64,000 nt of DNA, from assembly GCF_013373865.1 (NCBI RefSeq), contig NC_050471.1, forward strand, positions 21,593,464-21,657,463, read 5' to 3'. The DNA is from Monomorium pharaonis (Eukaryota > Arthropoda > Insecta > Hymenoptera > Formicidae). Under the pieces are notes generated by a model. The model was not told where the DNA came from and ran no database searches. It worked only from the letters and a program-made list of their open reading frames with translations. Made by a program: the position numbers and the translations under genes. Within the stretch, counting starts at the first letter, position 1, and each line of letters begins with the position of its first letter. Below, one piece after another: positions 1-14,427 of the stretch.

Positions 1-3000
1 CAAGGTTCCTTTTATGTAACTGTATTTTTTAAACTCTTTACACCTTGTGTTATGACGCAACTTATAGTTATTTTTTAAGAAATAAAGATTAATCGCAAAT
101 TGGATTGTAGATTTAATTATAGATTGTTTTAATTTTATGTTGAATAATCTAAAAAGTAAACAATGATAAAGTTTACCATATTGAAATACATTTTTGAATC
201 TTTCTAGCTTATAACAAAATGTAATATACATTAAGTGTCACCCAATATACATATAAATTATGCTCACTCGTTGCGTTCTGCATACGTGGACATTTACTAG
301 TTCCCACATTCGTTGCAGATTAGATATACGCATATGTGAAAAGACTTTTTTTTATCTTTACGGCATATGCGTTTATTTATTATCGGCACAATGTGTTGCG
401 TGCCATCAATTCGGATTAGCTTGCAGCTCAATAGGAATTTTCAAACCACTGTCATTTTTTTCTGCGCGCCACTGCAGATTTATGGTATCTATCGTCATCA
501 GATAATATGTGGTTGCGTCACCAAAATTGAATATTATACACATGACGTGAGACGATTATCACGATACTTTTTAAATTCAGTTTAAATAAATTAAAAAAGT
601 AAAAAGGTTTAAAACGGCGAAAACTTTATAAACTTTGACTTGTTAATATAGACACAGAAATAAATTGAATACGAAATTTTGTTTATAAATTCATTATACA
701 AAACTATTTTCAAAGTTACAAAATATCATATGCAGCTACTGCAATCTCACGCATCGCGCAATGTAAATCGTGGTTTTGCAGAGATTTCGAGTGATTTAAT
801 TAATATATTGAATTGAATCAAACAGCATGTTATGTTTCAGAAGCTCTCCACTAGAATAAACTAGTATTTAAAAAATTCGGTAAGCATTAATAAAATGGTG
901 ACAAAAAATAAAAGAATCAAAGAAGTAAAGTGTTTCTCATTGGAATAAAATGTAAATAAATAACAGTATAAAATTAATTGTAGATAATTCTGTCGAAAAT
1001 TTAATGTTGTTTATAAAAAAAATCTTGTCTCGATATCTTCATTCATTTTCCTTGTTATCCTTGCAAAACCACGCGATGAGTCAAACTGCAGCAACTTTGT
1101 ATTTGTTAATATCTTATAATTTTGTAAATAGTTGTTCCTATTATTAATGGAGTAGTATAAAAAGTCTACAAAAGAATTTTATATTTTATTTATTTCTATG
1201 TTTATATTAACAAGTTAAAGTTTACCAATTTTCAGTGATTAGATATATTGGCAGGAAAATGTTCTAAGCAAGCCAGTTTTTCATAGTTATGAACTAAGCA
1301 ATTTTATTGCGAATCCAATATCCTTATTCTAACCTTCTTCGTGAATAGTTAAGAAGAACCAGCGAAGCGGATCGGCGGCACCATTTGCTGCTAAGTGCTC
1401 GATTGTTGCGAGGTGATTCAACATGCAAGCGCTTCGGCGGGAAATCAATTAGCTCTAAAAGTTTTCCGTCGGCGAGCTTGATGAGCGACGACTAAAGGAA
1501 TATCTGACGATGCAAGGAGTGCTGTGCATTCAACTCTTAAACTACCTAGATAATTTTTAATTTCCTTCTGCCCATCCACCTTTTCCCATCGCTGAGTAAT
1601 TCAGATCTAATTAGCTGCTACAAAGAATGACACCCGCTATTCTCATTTTTAATTCTTCAATTAACTGCTGCAGAAGGACGTTGCGGTGTTTTTCGTTTCA
1701 GTCTAGCGTAATTATGGAGATTACAGGTAAACAGAATTTCTGATCGAGCCTGGAGATGAGATGTTGCATTTCTTATTAAATTGCAGACATTTTTACAGTA
1801 ATTTAATAGTGACTGTAGTGTCTTTCATAAAAATTTAAAATATTACCTAAAATATCACAAGTATATTAGAAAAAGACATAAATTTAAAATGACTTTTCCA
1901 GCGAAAATTTAAATTATAATTGATTAACAATAGAAATTGAGTAAAATTTCTTTGTAATAATAATTTTTAAAGAAAATGGGAAATTTCCAGAACAAAGTAC
2001 CTTGCATATATTAATAAATATAAGATTTCTGAAGGAGATGAATACTGAGCTTTGCACAAAAGACTTCAGTATACATCGTCCAAGATAGGCAAGCTTTATT
2101 TCTTGTTCTTCCTTTTCAATAGAAGTAAGAATTTTGCCATGAAGTAAAAGCGAAAAGCGCTTTGTTCCATTTGCGGATTTGCATTGTACTTTGTATTGTA
2201 CCATCTTCGTCCTTTTCTCATTTCCAAATTCTCATTTTCAAATCTTTTAAATTCTTGATCTATATAGGTTGTTGAATCTTTTATATTTTTGTGTTCAGCA
2301 ATCCTTTAATTTTTATGCTACTTTTATTAATTTTAATATTTGTATTTATATTAATAATATATTTCAGTTACTTAATTTTTATTTTATTTCATTGTATACT
2401 CTATTATCGCACATTATATCTTTATACATTTATCGTTTATAATGTATTTTTTTAATTGTACTGTTTTTAAACTTTTTGTGTCTTTGAAAGATAAAATATA
2501 AATCTGTTTTAATATAATCTAACCTAATTTTTTTGCCACTTTTCTTTTCAACGTTTATTTTTCATCTTTCTTTTCTCTCTCTCTCTCTCTCTCTTTCTCT
2601 TCCTTTCTCTCCCTTTCTCTTGACGGCACACAAATTCTGTTTTTCCCCAACATTCCCCCCAGTTTCTCCTCTTCACGATGTCCGGTGACAAACGGTCGCC
2701 TTTCCACGGCAGCCGGAAGAAAAGCCGGTTCAAAGAGCAGGGAAAACGAACGTTGAAAAAAAAAGCGACGGACATTCCACAGGGAGAAATATTTTCTAGC
2801 GTTTGTAACTCATCGAATCTTCCGCGTCACAGAACTCTCGCTGCAAAGAAAATCCACTAGCAGCGAATTGACTTTTAATTTATTTAAGCATTTATTATTT
2901 GCTCTTGTTTCGTTTATTTTGCAATATTAAGTTTAAAAAAATTTTTTAGTAATATTTTATGTAAAATTTACAGAAAGTAGAAACACAAGTAAACTATTCA

Positions 3001-6000
3001 AAAGTAATCTATAAAAATTATTGAATTATAAAATTTATTTTTAGTATTACTTTCAAATTTATGTTTTGTTTTGTAGTCTACATTTAATTATTGGAATTTA
3101 ATCGTTAAATAAATTTTTATGTTGGATTGTAAATATGTGCTTATTTTTATGTGTGCGTATACAACTTTGTATAATTATTTCTTGAACTGTAACATACCAA
3201 CATTCTTTTTACCCTGCATTTTTACAACGTCTACACTCTTAAAGGTAATACGTCTTTACCGTGCTTTTCGCTTCGGCTTAATAAGATTCATAATTGTCTG
3301 CCATAGTAAATTAAAGGCCATAGAGATAGAGTCGACTAGGCGGATAAGGGCCAGATAAGAGCGGCTGAAAAAGGAGGGAAGGGGAGATTGCAAGGAAGAA
3401 GGGATAGGACGGGATATGAAAGATGGGGTCCCGATAATCGAACGGTGAACTGGATCAATTAAATCCTCCGGGGTAGACATTAATTATCGAAGGTGTCGTC
3501 GACAGTTTCCGATCGCGCGTGCAATCGAGGTACGATATTCGGAACGAGTTCAGGATTTTGCCCGCGGCGCATCCTCTATCCTACAACCGTCAACCCTTCG
3601 CGTCTCTTCGTTCTTATTTCCCGATTGGCCCTTCGGCCTGATTCAAGACACGTAAGACGGCTTCTTATGTCGTTCTCTATATATTTCAGCTGCAAATAAA
3701 TTGTCAGAATAAACTTTAAATGGATATAAATGCCAGTGTCGATAAAATTTAATTTTTTTAAACGTTTACATGAATAAATTAATAACAAAAGATGAGAAAG
3801 CTAACATAGTTCTGCAGCGGATTTTGATGCATGATAATTTTTGTTTAAATTTTTACAATCTCCAGCTCACACATGCCATATATAGTTGTCGGTCTTGAAA
3901 CACGATTTTACCAAAATTTCGGAGTACGTAATATCACATTTAAGTTGACGAGCACAGTTTAATAATATTGTTGTTTATGAGTATCTTAAAAACATTGTAA
4001 ATAAATCCTTACAGTCCGTCTTATCTTGTTTTTTGAATATAAAAAAAATAAAATGAGAATCTTACGATGAGAATATAAAGATGAGAAAATATAAATGAAT
4101 AACGTTTATAAATATCAACTTACAAATATATGAACTAACAAAAATACGTGCTAATAATAAAAAAACAACATTAAAAAAATATAAAATAGTTACCTTATTA
4201 ATGATTTTATATTCGTAATTATATCATGACTTATTGCTACCTAAATATATTCTCGAATTCTGCATTTTGTCAATTGATCTCGATTTACAATCGCATGAGG
4301 ATATGTTGCGTGTATAATCTGCAATGAAGGTAAATGTGAAGGATGTTGTGTAAACGTCAATGTTGCTGTCACAAATCGAATTATTGATAATTCACAGTGA
4401 ATTTCGACGCCATTGATCGGCAAATATAGTTGCTGCGACTGAGCTAATAGGATCGTGCCGAAAGTCGATACTCGTCATGACGAGATCTCGCATCTTAATC
4501 GGATTTTATCGCAGATTTTCCGCAATTTAATATCCCGTGCTATTTCTCCTCGCCGAACGCTGTTAGTTTTGAGGTGAACATTTTTGATATACGTTTTTAT
4601 ATGTGCTGCAAAAATTGTTGCAAAAATTGTACATTTTAATACAAGTAATAATAAATTTAATTTAAATAATAAATAGTGAAATAAATAATTTTTTAATTTA
4701 CATAATGTTTTAATATTGAGTATTATTTTTAATAAATATTAATTTTAATTTTAATATTAATTCATTAAAAAAATCTATTAATAATACTAAATAAATTTTA
4801 TTATAATACTAATTTTAGTGAAATAAATATGACTACAAAGTTTTTATTTATTAATTTATAAAATCTTTACAATTGGTATTTTTAAATTACAATTTAAATA
4901 AATATGTAGATAATATATAAACAAAAGTATTTTTCTTAATTTGAAAATTTATGTAAATTAATAACATGTTAATTAAAAAAAATTATATATACACCAAAAT
5001 AATATTAAAAATGTAATTTTTAAACTTTGTAAAAGTTATGCTGAAGGAAATTTATCTCTAAATTTGTGAAATAATTATGCAAAATGCAATATCAATCTTC
5101 TGCTGTATGTTTACAATTGTATAAAATTTACCATACATATGTATATGTATTAAATTACTGTTTAATATATATGCTATAACGATTCTCTTTGTAAACATGC
5201 AGTAAAATAAAGCACCCAGAACAAAAGTTATGTATTGCGTAACACTGGAAATGTCTCGTTGCATTATTTTATATCGCATTTAACTTTCCCGCGTATCGTT
5301 GTTGCGAATTAACGTCAGCTTCATTTTTAACGATGAGCCTGGCGTTTTCAAGCGGCTTAAATGTGGTGTCAGGCAGTCACGCTGTTTGAATGATCGGTGA
5401 TCCAGCTAAGCCTCGTTTAAATTTTAAGTGAAAAAGACTAGAGGGAACGGGCATCGATCGTTCGTGGCAGCTTACGAGCCCGCGTCTCTGTTTTTATCGT
5501 GTCTGTTATATACGAGATATATAGAACATTGCGGATATCATTTTTTCTCGAACAAAGATATTACCTATACATTAAAATAAGAAGGCTGCTTTCCCATTGC
5601 TGAAACAGAGAAATTGGTATCATTTACAATACGGTAAAATAAACATGCTAAAAGGATTCTTATGTGACTTTCTATTTAATTTGAAATCAGAGAAAGAAAT
5701 TGTAGGAATTTATTTATAATTTGTATAAATAATGTCCTACATTTTGTTTTGTATGGTCAATAAGTCAATGCTATTTATATTGCCAGTTAAATTTGCGTAT
5801 CATACTTGGTCAATACAAATGATATTAAATTATTTACAATAGGAGCAAATTTATTTAACTCCCTACTGAATTAATGTTCAGTTATTTATTGAAATGATTC
5901 TTATTTAGTATTTAACTATCTGTACACTTTTATTCGAGACTTTTTATTTAATACAATCATAAAATTAATTAAAAACTTTAATTATACGTTTATATTTCTT

Positions 6001-7376
6001 GGACCTTACAGCAAGGATTAATTGGAATTTTTAATACACGATCATCAAGTTGTTTTCATGAAATGGGAAATTCGATCAAGGAGAAAATTCAATCATACGG
6101 AGAAGAAATTTTCTTCGAGTTTCATGTTGTCGCTATTAATCATTTTCTTCTTCCGTCACCAAACATTCTGACATCGTTTTCTTCAAGTTTCCATTCGATG
6201 AGCAAAGAAACGAAGAAGCTGAAAGACGCGTGAAAAGAGCGGAACACGTCGGGAAGTTCTATTTCCGGTCGACGGGGCCTGTATCGGGCCCGACGCGAGA
6301 ACGCGAAATGGCCGACTTAAGGAAGTTTTACTGCGAGACAAACCGGAAGTGATTCGGCTATCCCGAGGGAAACTTTCTTTTCTTCCTGCGGGCTTTTTCG
6401 TCGGATTACGGCCGCCGACGAACATCCATTCTCGTTTAACGCTTTTATTTACCGTTTGCGGCTGTCTCTCCAACTTCCTCCCGCTTATCGGAATTTTCTC
6501 CAGTCGCGCTTTTTGCTATTGCTTTATTTTTTTCACTGTTCTCCCGAAGCGCTCGCGATAATGGCCAATGAATATCCATTGCGCCGAAAGAATTACTTCA
6601 GATCTCAACGATAATCAAAACGATACAACAATGTTAAGGTCTGTTCAGATCAGAGAATGCAAAGGGATGTGTTGTTTCGAACAGACTTACGAGATACAAA
6701 CTTAGAAAAACAGATTCCAAAAATTTAAAGATAAAATGTATTTTATATTCAAGTATCTAAACAGTGTCTATTTTCAACCTTAGAAAACGATATTCTCGTT
6801 ACGTTGATAAATTACGCCTTCTTCAATTCTTTTCGTACCTGCGCTTGTTTCCTTTTCTTTAATTGCGTTGAGCGTTGTAATTTTAGCAATCTAGATGCTC
6901 CGCTTTGTCACGGGAAATTCAACTACATCTCGGCGCAGTAGGTAACCATTAGCATTGGAGCGAAAAAGGCCCGGGGGCGACCGTCAGGCACGTCGAATAA
7001 TGCCGGGGGGGGGCAGGCATTTTTTTCCAGTCCAAGTGTGTTATTTTTTTGCGTCCGTTTTTCTGTCCCCTATTGCGTAGGGTGTTCTTTCTATCACTCC
7101 TTGTTTTTCCCCTTTTTTTTTTTTTTTTTTTTTGGCGCTCGCCAGTGTCCCTCGGAAAAATCTATAAATCTAGCGCGCGGGCTCGCGAACGTCAGGACCA
7201 TTCGTCAGCGGGCAGATTGGTGGGAGGGAATGGATTCGAGGAGAGTTAGGGAAGGGGTGCGTACGTGGCCGAACCCGTGTCAGGTGAACACTGCAGCTTC
7301 GTCCCACATGCAATAAAGCCGCGACGATTTTACGAGCGAGGCGAGCCGGATGACGAGGTAATTTACCTACCCGCTG

Positions 7377-7455
7377 GAGGGGGGGGAGGGGGACGAAGGG
7401 ACGACGGGAATGAATCCATACCGTGACTCGCTACAAGAGGGGGGGAGGGAGGGGG
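7377..7455 (+). other. G-run cluster, potential G-quadruplex
   Basis: Two groups of closely spaced G runs lie on the syntrophin sense strand, at about 7377-7408 and 7438-7455. Each has enough runs of three or more G to fit the general four-tract quadruplex pattern. They lie about 300-375 bases upstream of the exon at 7752, inside a GC-rich island. Structure formation is inference. Confidence 0.5.
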
Positions 7456-7674
7456 CTTCGATCGTTTCGATAAAGGTTGGCGCTTTTTACCCGACACCCC
7501 CCAAGAGCGATGTCACGTGATTTTCGTACCCCCGCGGAATCTTCAATCTTCATTCTAGAAGCTAGCTATCGATCTAACGTAAGAACCGCATCTAACCGTC
7601 GATGCACACGTGGGGAATGAGAACTTGGAACTTGGTACAATTTTGTATGCGGCTTCGGAAGCCCGTTTAGCGCG

Positions 7675-7690
7675 TTTTTTTTTTTTTTTT
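7675..7690 (+). repeat. T homopolymer
   Basis: A run of 16 T lies about 60 bases before the syntrophin acceptor at 7751. It is too far upstream to be a classical polypyrimidine tract. A longer T run is at 7113-7133. Confidence 0.9.
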
Positions 7691-7751
7691 AAATAAAAGT
7701 GAGTAATAAAATTTCGGGGACTTGAACGCGACTCGAATTGAATGATTTCAG

Positions 7752-7966
7752 ACTGGTCTCCTCGCCAACGCGACAGAATGAAGCGGCGAGCAGCAGTAGC
7801 GGTTCGACTCAACACGGGGCGACGTTCGCGGTTCGGGTTGGCACGATGGACGGGGTAGTCACGCATCATTTACGAGCTGAAACACGAAGAGATCTGGCGG
7901 CCTGGGCACGGGCAATCGTTCAGGGATGCCACGCGGCTGCTCATTCCTTGCGGGAATACACCGTTC
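7752..7966 (+). CDS. Syn1: Syntrophin exon a: end of PH2 domain
   Basis: The acceptor is ATTTCAG ending at 7751, preceded by AT-rich and T-run sequence, and the donor is GTAAGT at 7967. One base completes an incoming codon; the exon then reads 71 codons and ends one base into a codon. It starts LVSSPTRQ, consistent with the family's RLV position before the PH2 insert, and ends REYTV. Confidence 0.88.
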
Positions 7967-9085
7967 GTAAGTAATCTCATATATTAACTACGATCGATCG
8001 TGTAATCGTATATTTTGAAAGAGGGTCGGATTCTTTTGCTTTTACCTGTGTGTGAAATAGTGCTGAAGAATTTATTTTATAAAAAAAATTGTGAAAGAAC
8101 TGAAAGAAAAGATTGATAAATGGACGTGAAAAATTATTTTTTAGAGGAGACAGAGAGAAATACGTAGCATGAAATACTTGAGGAGGTAGTGAACTCAAGT
8201 TCTTTTTGTAAGTTATATATAGCTGCGGATGATAGTCGACATCTATACTCTCGTCATTTTCCGCGTTCGGTTCGATGAATTTTAATTTCTTTTCAGCGAC
8301 GACGAACGGCAATAATAAATCGAGATGAATGCCTCGCTCGTTTCATACGCGTCTTTTTGTTCGCGTCTCGCGTCAAACTCATCGATGATAAAGAACCGGT
8401 GGATACCGATGCGGCAGACACGAGCAATGAAAAAATATATACAGGTTGTCTCACAAAAAAATAATATTGCAAGAAATTTACTTGGAAATTATATCTAGTT
8501 GAAATAATTACCCTAACAGTTCTGATGATTGAAAATAAATTTGAAAATCTATATAGCCTTCGTGAATTTATTTCTAATCGGACTTTTATAAAAATGATAA
8601 AATTTTTAATATTATTAATACGCAAAATATACAAAATTAATCTCTATTAAAAGAACTTGTAGTTTTGCTATGCATCTTGTGTGTCTTATATTGATGTAAA
8701 GTGTAAAAATAATATAAAAATGTTTGGATCATATTAGTAGGATTATTTAAATATGTTAAATGCATTTTTATTTTTCCCTAATGCCATTTTAATTTTGTGA
8801 TATTTTGTATTATATATAGGTTGCACATGGCAAGGTAAGGCCTGTCAGTTGGTTGTCAACCACGAAGAAGGTTTCGCGCTCTACTCCGCAGGAACGCGGG
8901 GCACTGCCGGGAATGGCGTAAGTCCTGGATCACCACCCACGCCACTCTGGAGAAGATCCTTCGACAAATTGAAAATGTCCGCGGACGACGGCGCTCGTCT
9001 ACTGTGGCTCGATTTTGGAGGCGAGGATGGCGAAATTGTGAGTATTTGATAGACATACGGATTTCAACTAAATAACACAAGCATC

Positions 9086-9116
<31 letters not shown>

Positions 9117-9574
9117 AAGGAAGCTGAAAAATCTAATACCTCGTGGAATAGATTCGAGCGTCGTAAATTTAAGAACAAGTTTGTGAACGAAGAAAAGTTT
9201 GCTGCAATCATAAATTTCCTCATTTCAACTTACATCATTCGATGTAGTTACTTTAAGACTAGAATTCCGACATGTACCATCGTTTTTTTTTATTAATGAT
9301 TAAAAATGGCTAGTTGTTTTTAGCCCCTGAAAAATTGTTTCCCTGTTTTTTTTTTTAAATTTATAGAGGCTTTATAAATTGATTACTTCAAAGTTGGATA
9401 TTTTTTCTTATAAAGTAGGAAATTCAAGTACGTCATTAGCTTCCGTCAGTAAGTAAAAAGTATCGATTAATCCTATTGTAGGAGCTTGATTTGGAGAGCT
9501 GTCCGAAACCAATCGTGTTCGTCCTGCACAACTTTCTTTCGGCGAAGATACATCGGCTCGGTCTGAGTGCATAG
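7752..9574 (+). CDS. Syn1: Syntrophin, C-terminal part (three exons)
   Basis: Exons 7752-7966, 8820-9037 and 9482-9574 (stop TAG 9572-9574) join in one frame with GT-AG junctions. They encode about 175 residues: the end of PH domain 2 (motifs TFAVRVGT, HHLRAETRRDLAAWARAIVQG) followed by the SU domain (KLKMSADDGARLLWLDFGG, then CPKPIVFVLHNFLSAK, ending HRLGLSA). The order and near-identical C-terminal motifs are those of alpha/beta-type syntrophins, cytoplasmic adaptors that bind dystrophin and link ion channels and signalling enzymes to the membrane complex. The gene is incomplete: the first base at 7752 finishes a codon begun in an upstream exon, and the PDZ and PH1 exons are not visible in 1-7751. 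A Ser-rich insert (about 7775-7815) sits inside PH2. AATAAA at 10034-10039 is a possible but weak poly(A) signal. The family call is firm; choosing Syn1 over Syn2 rests on the sequence resembling alpha/beta rather than gamma syntrophins. Confidence 0.9.
7967..8819 (+). other. Syntrophin intron a-b
   Basis: An 853-base GT-AG intron, AT-rich. A small GC-richer patch at about 8225-8425 holds only short chance frames. No other feature was seen. Confidence 0.85.
8820..9037 (+). CDS. Syn1: Syntrophin exon b: SU domain
   Basis: The acceptor is TATATAG ending at 8819 and the donor is GTGAGT at 9038. Two bases complete the split codon (Arg), followed by CTWQGKACQLVVNHEEGFAL, the standard start of the syntrophin-unique domain. 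The exon ends DFGGEDGEI in phase 0. A short Gly/Ser/Pro linker (about 8890-8945) separates the two SU segments. Confidence 0.9.
9038..9481 (+). other. Syntrophin intron b-c with poly(A) run
   Basis: A 444-base GT-AG intron. A run of 29 A at 9086-9114 is the only conspicuous feature; no target-site duplication or retroposed body next to it was recognised. Confidence 0.85.
9482..9574 (+). CDS. Syn1: Syntrophin terminal coding exon
   Basis: The acceptor TATTGTAG ends at 9481. Thirty residues plus TAG give the family's conserved C terminus (ELDLESCPKPIVFVLHNF, SAKIHRLGLSA). Termination in a ...LGLxA peptide is what vertebrate alpha/beta syntrophins also show, so this is the genuine end of the protein. 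Confidence 0.92.
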   Translation, partial: ELDLESCPKPIVFVLHNFLSAKIHRLGLSA

Positions 9575-12500
9575 GGGCACGAGGGGGCCCTTACAGAGGC
9601 CCCCGATTTGCCTCCTCACACTACCAGGTCTGTTACCAGCGTCTTTCTTCATTGAACTGGAAATAATCGCAGTGAGAAAGAGAAAATTAATTTTTTCTTC
9701 GAGGATTCGAAGTAACAAATAACAGTACCGAGACTTGATAGGTCAAGAAACATCCGAATGGATAAGAAATATAAGGACTATCTTTGTCAAAGGTTTTGCA
9801 TCGCGAGCAACATCCTATTCCAGTGCTGTTTAGAATGCGGAGAAACGAAAGAAGTCAAACAGAGTAATAGTGTAACAGTTTAGAAAGAGTGAGAGTAGGA
9901 TAATGAATTTGCAGACAGAGTAACGATCCGAGAATTCTATATATAATTGGAAAATTATAAATTTAATAGCGACGAAGACTGTTTAATTTTTGTCAATAAC
10001 TATTTAATATTTGAGAATTTGGACATTTAAAATAATAAAACTTATAAAATATTTAAAATTTTAGATAATACAATATTTTTAAATCTGAAGCCTTAAAAAT
10101 ATACGATTTTCAAATGTAGTTGTACAAAATTTCAATATCTAAAATTTTTTAGAATATTCAAGAATTGATTTTATTTTTCCTAACCTTTAATTTTATTATT
10201 TTAGTAATATATAAAAAAGGATTCTCAAGATAGGGAGAGGAAGGATTTAAATATTTACAATATTGAAATCAAAATTTAATACATAAGATCTTAAAAATAA
10301 AAAATCTAACCTTCCTTTTTTAATGAAGATGCAAAGATTGAAAAAGAATTGCATATTGTACAGAAGTATTAGAAATTATAGAATTCTCGGACTCGCTCTA
10401 AGGATTCCAGTATCTTAAAGTCAAAGAGGTATAAACAAAGTGGGAAAAAAAGACTGTACATTTATAATTTTGACAGTCCATGTTTAAAGATCATCGAGAA
10501 GTTCGATTGCGATGAATCGATTCGAGACGGTCATTAAAAACTGGGTAACAGTCCCTTTTTTCCTTTTTATTTTCAACGATAATCGATACGAAGCCATCCA
10601 CGAGACGATATATCGAAGAAAGTACGATACGTGACAAGGACGGAGAAGCGGAAAGGTAAAGAAAAACACCTATGCCGCTAATCAACGCGCCTAAGTAACT
10701 AATTTAATTAACTATTTACCTAACCTAAGTAAGATTAATCGCAAAGAACTGATTCGACAGATTATCGATAAATATTTATTAATCCAGTGTCGGATGTCAA
10801 ATTGCGATGGTTGTAACGAGCATGGAAATCAGATCGCGATTGTTTAAATGACGACTGATAATTTATTAATGTATTCTTAAATTTTTAATGCAATTTGTCT
10901 AACTAGAGTTTTAAAAAATAATAGTCTGTAATTATATCTTGGTGAAAAAATATTTATATTTGCTATGCGCAAAAAAAAATTAAACTTTGCTTTTTATTTA
11001 ACTTTTCTTACTGAATTAAAAAATTACGTTTTTAAATTAAATTATATTTTTATAATTAACTTAAATTCTTTTGTTTAATGTTTGTAAAACAAATATTTTA
11101 TGGTAAGGGATAACGTATGGATTAATGTTATAATTTTACATTTTTGCATAAACGTTTTAATTTAAAATTTTAATTTAATTTAATTAATTAAGACTTTTTA
11201 ATTAAATTACGACATTTTAATTTTTAATTTTATTAATTTATATTACATATATATTATACATATTTAAATTTTTTTATTAATATATTATTCATTAACGCGC
11301 GCTGTAACGATCTATCAGCGAGGTGTTTTGTAACTTAATGAACTTTAGATATATTGAACATTGTTTTTAGTTAATATTCATATAAATTACTTGTTATTTG
11401 GATAAATGGAATTTTAATTGATTTTAATTATCAGTGTACTTTATTTTTGTCTATATTATTTTTTAATTATTTCAGAAAATAAAACAGTTTGCATAGAATT
11501 TAAGAATTCTTCTTCGTCGTTTAAACATGGCGATAACCCTGATCACACGCACGATTGAGTCGCTTAGATAAAGCGACTTAAGTGTAACGTACTCGTTACG
11601 AAAGTAGGAGTTAATTATAATAAAGTCTATGTTTTCACCGTACATCTAGCGTTATAAGAGAATGCTTATCGTCGGCGCCAATTTTTTTTATTAAAAATTG
11701 CACAACGGTTCAACTTAGATTTCAGGTCCTTATCAAGTACATCTACATGCCGTACATGGTCAACTAATCTGAAAATCTAATTTTTGTACAGATTTCATAC
11801 ATTCGACGTACATAGGTACCAAACGTATAATTATATTTAAGATTATGTGGCATTACCATTACGGCAGAATATTAAATATCACATTTACGATAGAATTTAT
11901 TATAGGATACCGTAATATTGAAAATTAATAGTGTACCTGTGACATTTAACGCCACATTTCTGTCAATGTAATACGAAACTGGGACTTTAGCATTGTGGGC
12001 GGTGGAAACATAGTCATTATTAATAAACAATGAGCCGCTCATTGGTGTTCGACCTTCCACTTCCCTCGAAGGCTTGCAAAATATACATTCCTTTAAACTC
12101 ACTTAAGTAATAAGTAGTTAAACAAAATAGAGAAAAGAGTAGTAGTGATAATAAATTTGTTTATTATTCCAAACGGGTTTTGTGAAAATGTATTATAAAT
12201 GTATGTATCACACGACATGGAAATAATGAAATTGAGGCTGATATTTAATTAAGGCAAATTATGATTAGCACATTTAATTTGTCGAGTTTTTAAATATATT
12301 TCGTAATAATAATTACACATGAAAAATTTTGTGATGATTGGGCTTTGTGAAAACGAGTTTCCCCCAATCGGCCAGGTTTCAAATAACGAAGGAGAATATC
12401 ATATTTTACATACTTTAATTTTGCACTGGGATTATCTGGTCAGCTTCGTTCTCGTTTTTTCCGAAAAATTCACGTGCGTCGCACGATACTAAAATCCACG

Positions 12501-14427
12501 GAGTTTGGAACACCTGGAAAGGACTTAAAGAGTTTACTCCCTTGATCTTCCGGCGAGAACTTTCTGCGAGATAACGTGTTTCGTTTCGGTAAGACGATAT
12601 TTATGTCGCTCCCCCTCCTGCCTACAGTCAAAGCACCTCGAGTGAGTTCACGGAAGTTGGAATATCCTGCGCGTTTCTCGGCCAAAATACTTTCTCGGAA
12701 TTGTACTCGAGAATGGCGAGGCGATCGCCATCGATCTCAGCCAGACAAAATGGAAATATCCTCTTGGCGGCCGTTCCGTGGCGAGGTGAAGCGAGACGTG
12801 AATCCAGGTTGACTTATATTTAGACGACTTCCACACGTCTTTACATTAACGATATTAAAAAGGAACTCCGACATTTTTAACTTATTGATAATTTGGTAGT
12901 GAAAAATTGAGTTGTATTTTTTAGTAGAGCGGAAACGTAAAAAGGATTTGAAAAGTATAATTTGCTAAAAATTAGCGAATAAGAATATACGTTGTGCAAA
13001 ATCGAGGGGAATCGACTGTGTCAATGTTAAATTAAAAGAACGACTTATTATACACCACAGAAAATTGTCCCACGCAGTTTTTTTTTCTTAAACGTTCTCA
13101 TTTTATAACGTATGATTTTTTTTTATTTGACATAAAACATATTAAATATAATTTATACTTTCTTAATATATAGACATCTAAGAACTATTGTTGGAAAAAT
13201 AGAATATGAATCGCCAAAATCGTCGCGTTTTGAACAATTGACATTTAAGCAAAAGTTTAAAAGGAAAACGCGTGAAATAGAAGGTCCCTTGATAATTCAA
13301 TGGGCGGCTATTTTAGCTGTTTTGTACGATTCGTATTCTTTAACGCAGGTAAGGTAGAAAAAAGCGTCAATGTGTACAGCCTGATTTTTTTGTTTCTTAC
13401 GCAGCAAGAGCATATCTAAATGACTACTCATATCATTGTTTAGAATATAAATGTTAAAAAAAGCCTCATATGTAATATGAAAGGAACAAAATATAAAAAA
13501 GTTGTGAGTTTTAAAAGAGGATTCAGGACTTTTATGTAAAAAATAAAACTAGTATAAAAATTATTGAAAGACGTAATAATCAAAGGATCTAGAATCATGA
13601 TTTTCTAGAATCTGGAAATTTATTTGTAAATTTCATACAATTTGTTTAAATAAATCTATATATTTTTAACTTTTTAAATAAATTTTAAAGTAAGTTTGCA
13701 GGGATTTGATACATTCGACAGTATAAAGTCTAAAACTCTGCAGATTTTATCAATTTAGAATACGCTCTGTAGATGAAATATACAAATCCCAGAGTACACG
13801 TAAATTAAAGATACTCACGAATTTATAAATTTAATTCCTCGAAGATATGCAAATTCTTATAAAAATTTAAAATCCCTGGAATTGAATCTCAGAATAAATC
13901 GAATTTAAGTATGTGTATTCTTAATTTCCAAAGTTTAGAAACTTTAATTTATTTTAATACTACTTGGCATTGGAGAATCTCTTTAATTTTAAGAAGTGTG
14001 TGATGGTTTCAAGAAAATTTAGAAGACTATTAAAATTTTAATACATTAAGTGAGAGAATCAAAGATTTATCGGCAATCAATATTCTCTGGAATCATTAAA
14101 TTAAATTGAAACGAGGAAATCAGGCATTTAAAAAGTTATCCTTCACAAAGTTATGGAAGAATGTAAGAATGAAGTTTTTCTCACAGACTTTTATAGCATA
14201 TCAAAAATATACTGGCATATTACTACTAGCATACTTTACCAGACTACGGATCAGCATAAGTAACTACTTACTATTGCTCTTATTTATTTGTTCAAAATAA
14301 ATTATTTACATCGCTAAATAATTTTTTTATATGCAGGAACTTGCAGTATTTCTACTTGGAGAACTTCACGACCAAATTTCTGAATTTGTCTCAATATTTT
14401 TTATACATTTATTACTATTCTATTCTA

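Larger units (their letters stand above)
1..7751. other. Left flank, probably syntrophin intron
   Basis: No exon of syntrophin or any other recognisable gene was found. Most of it is AT-rich. GC-richer islands lie around 1340-1510, 3380-3680, 6180-6560 and 6920-7550. A CT-rich tract occupies about 2563-2620 and a T run 7113-7133. The open frames here are short and show no family motif. Because the exon at 7752 begins mid-codon, at least the right part must be intron. Confidence 0.6.

Noticed and set aside
8160..8205. let-7-like GAGGTAGT with CTTGAG/CTCAAG pairing
   Set aside because: Only a partial seed and a very short stem; no microRNA precursor fold is evident.
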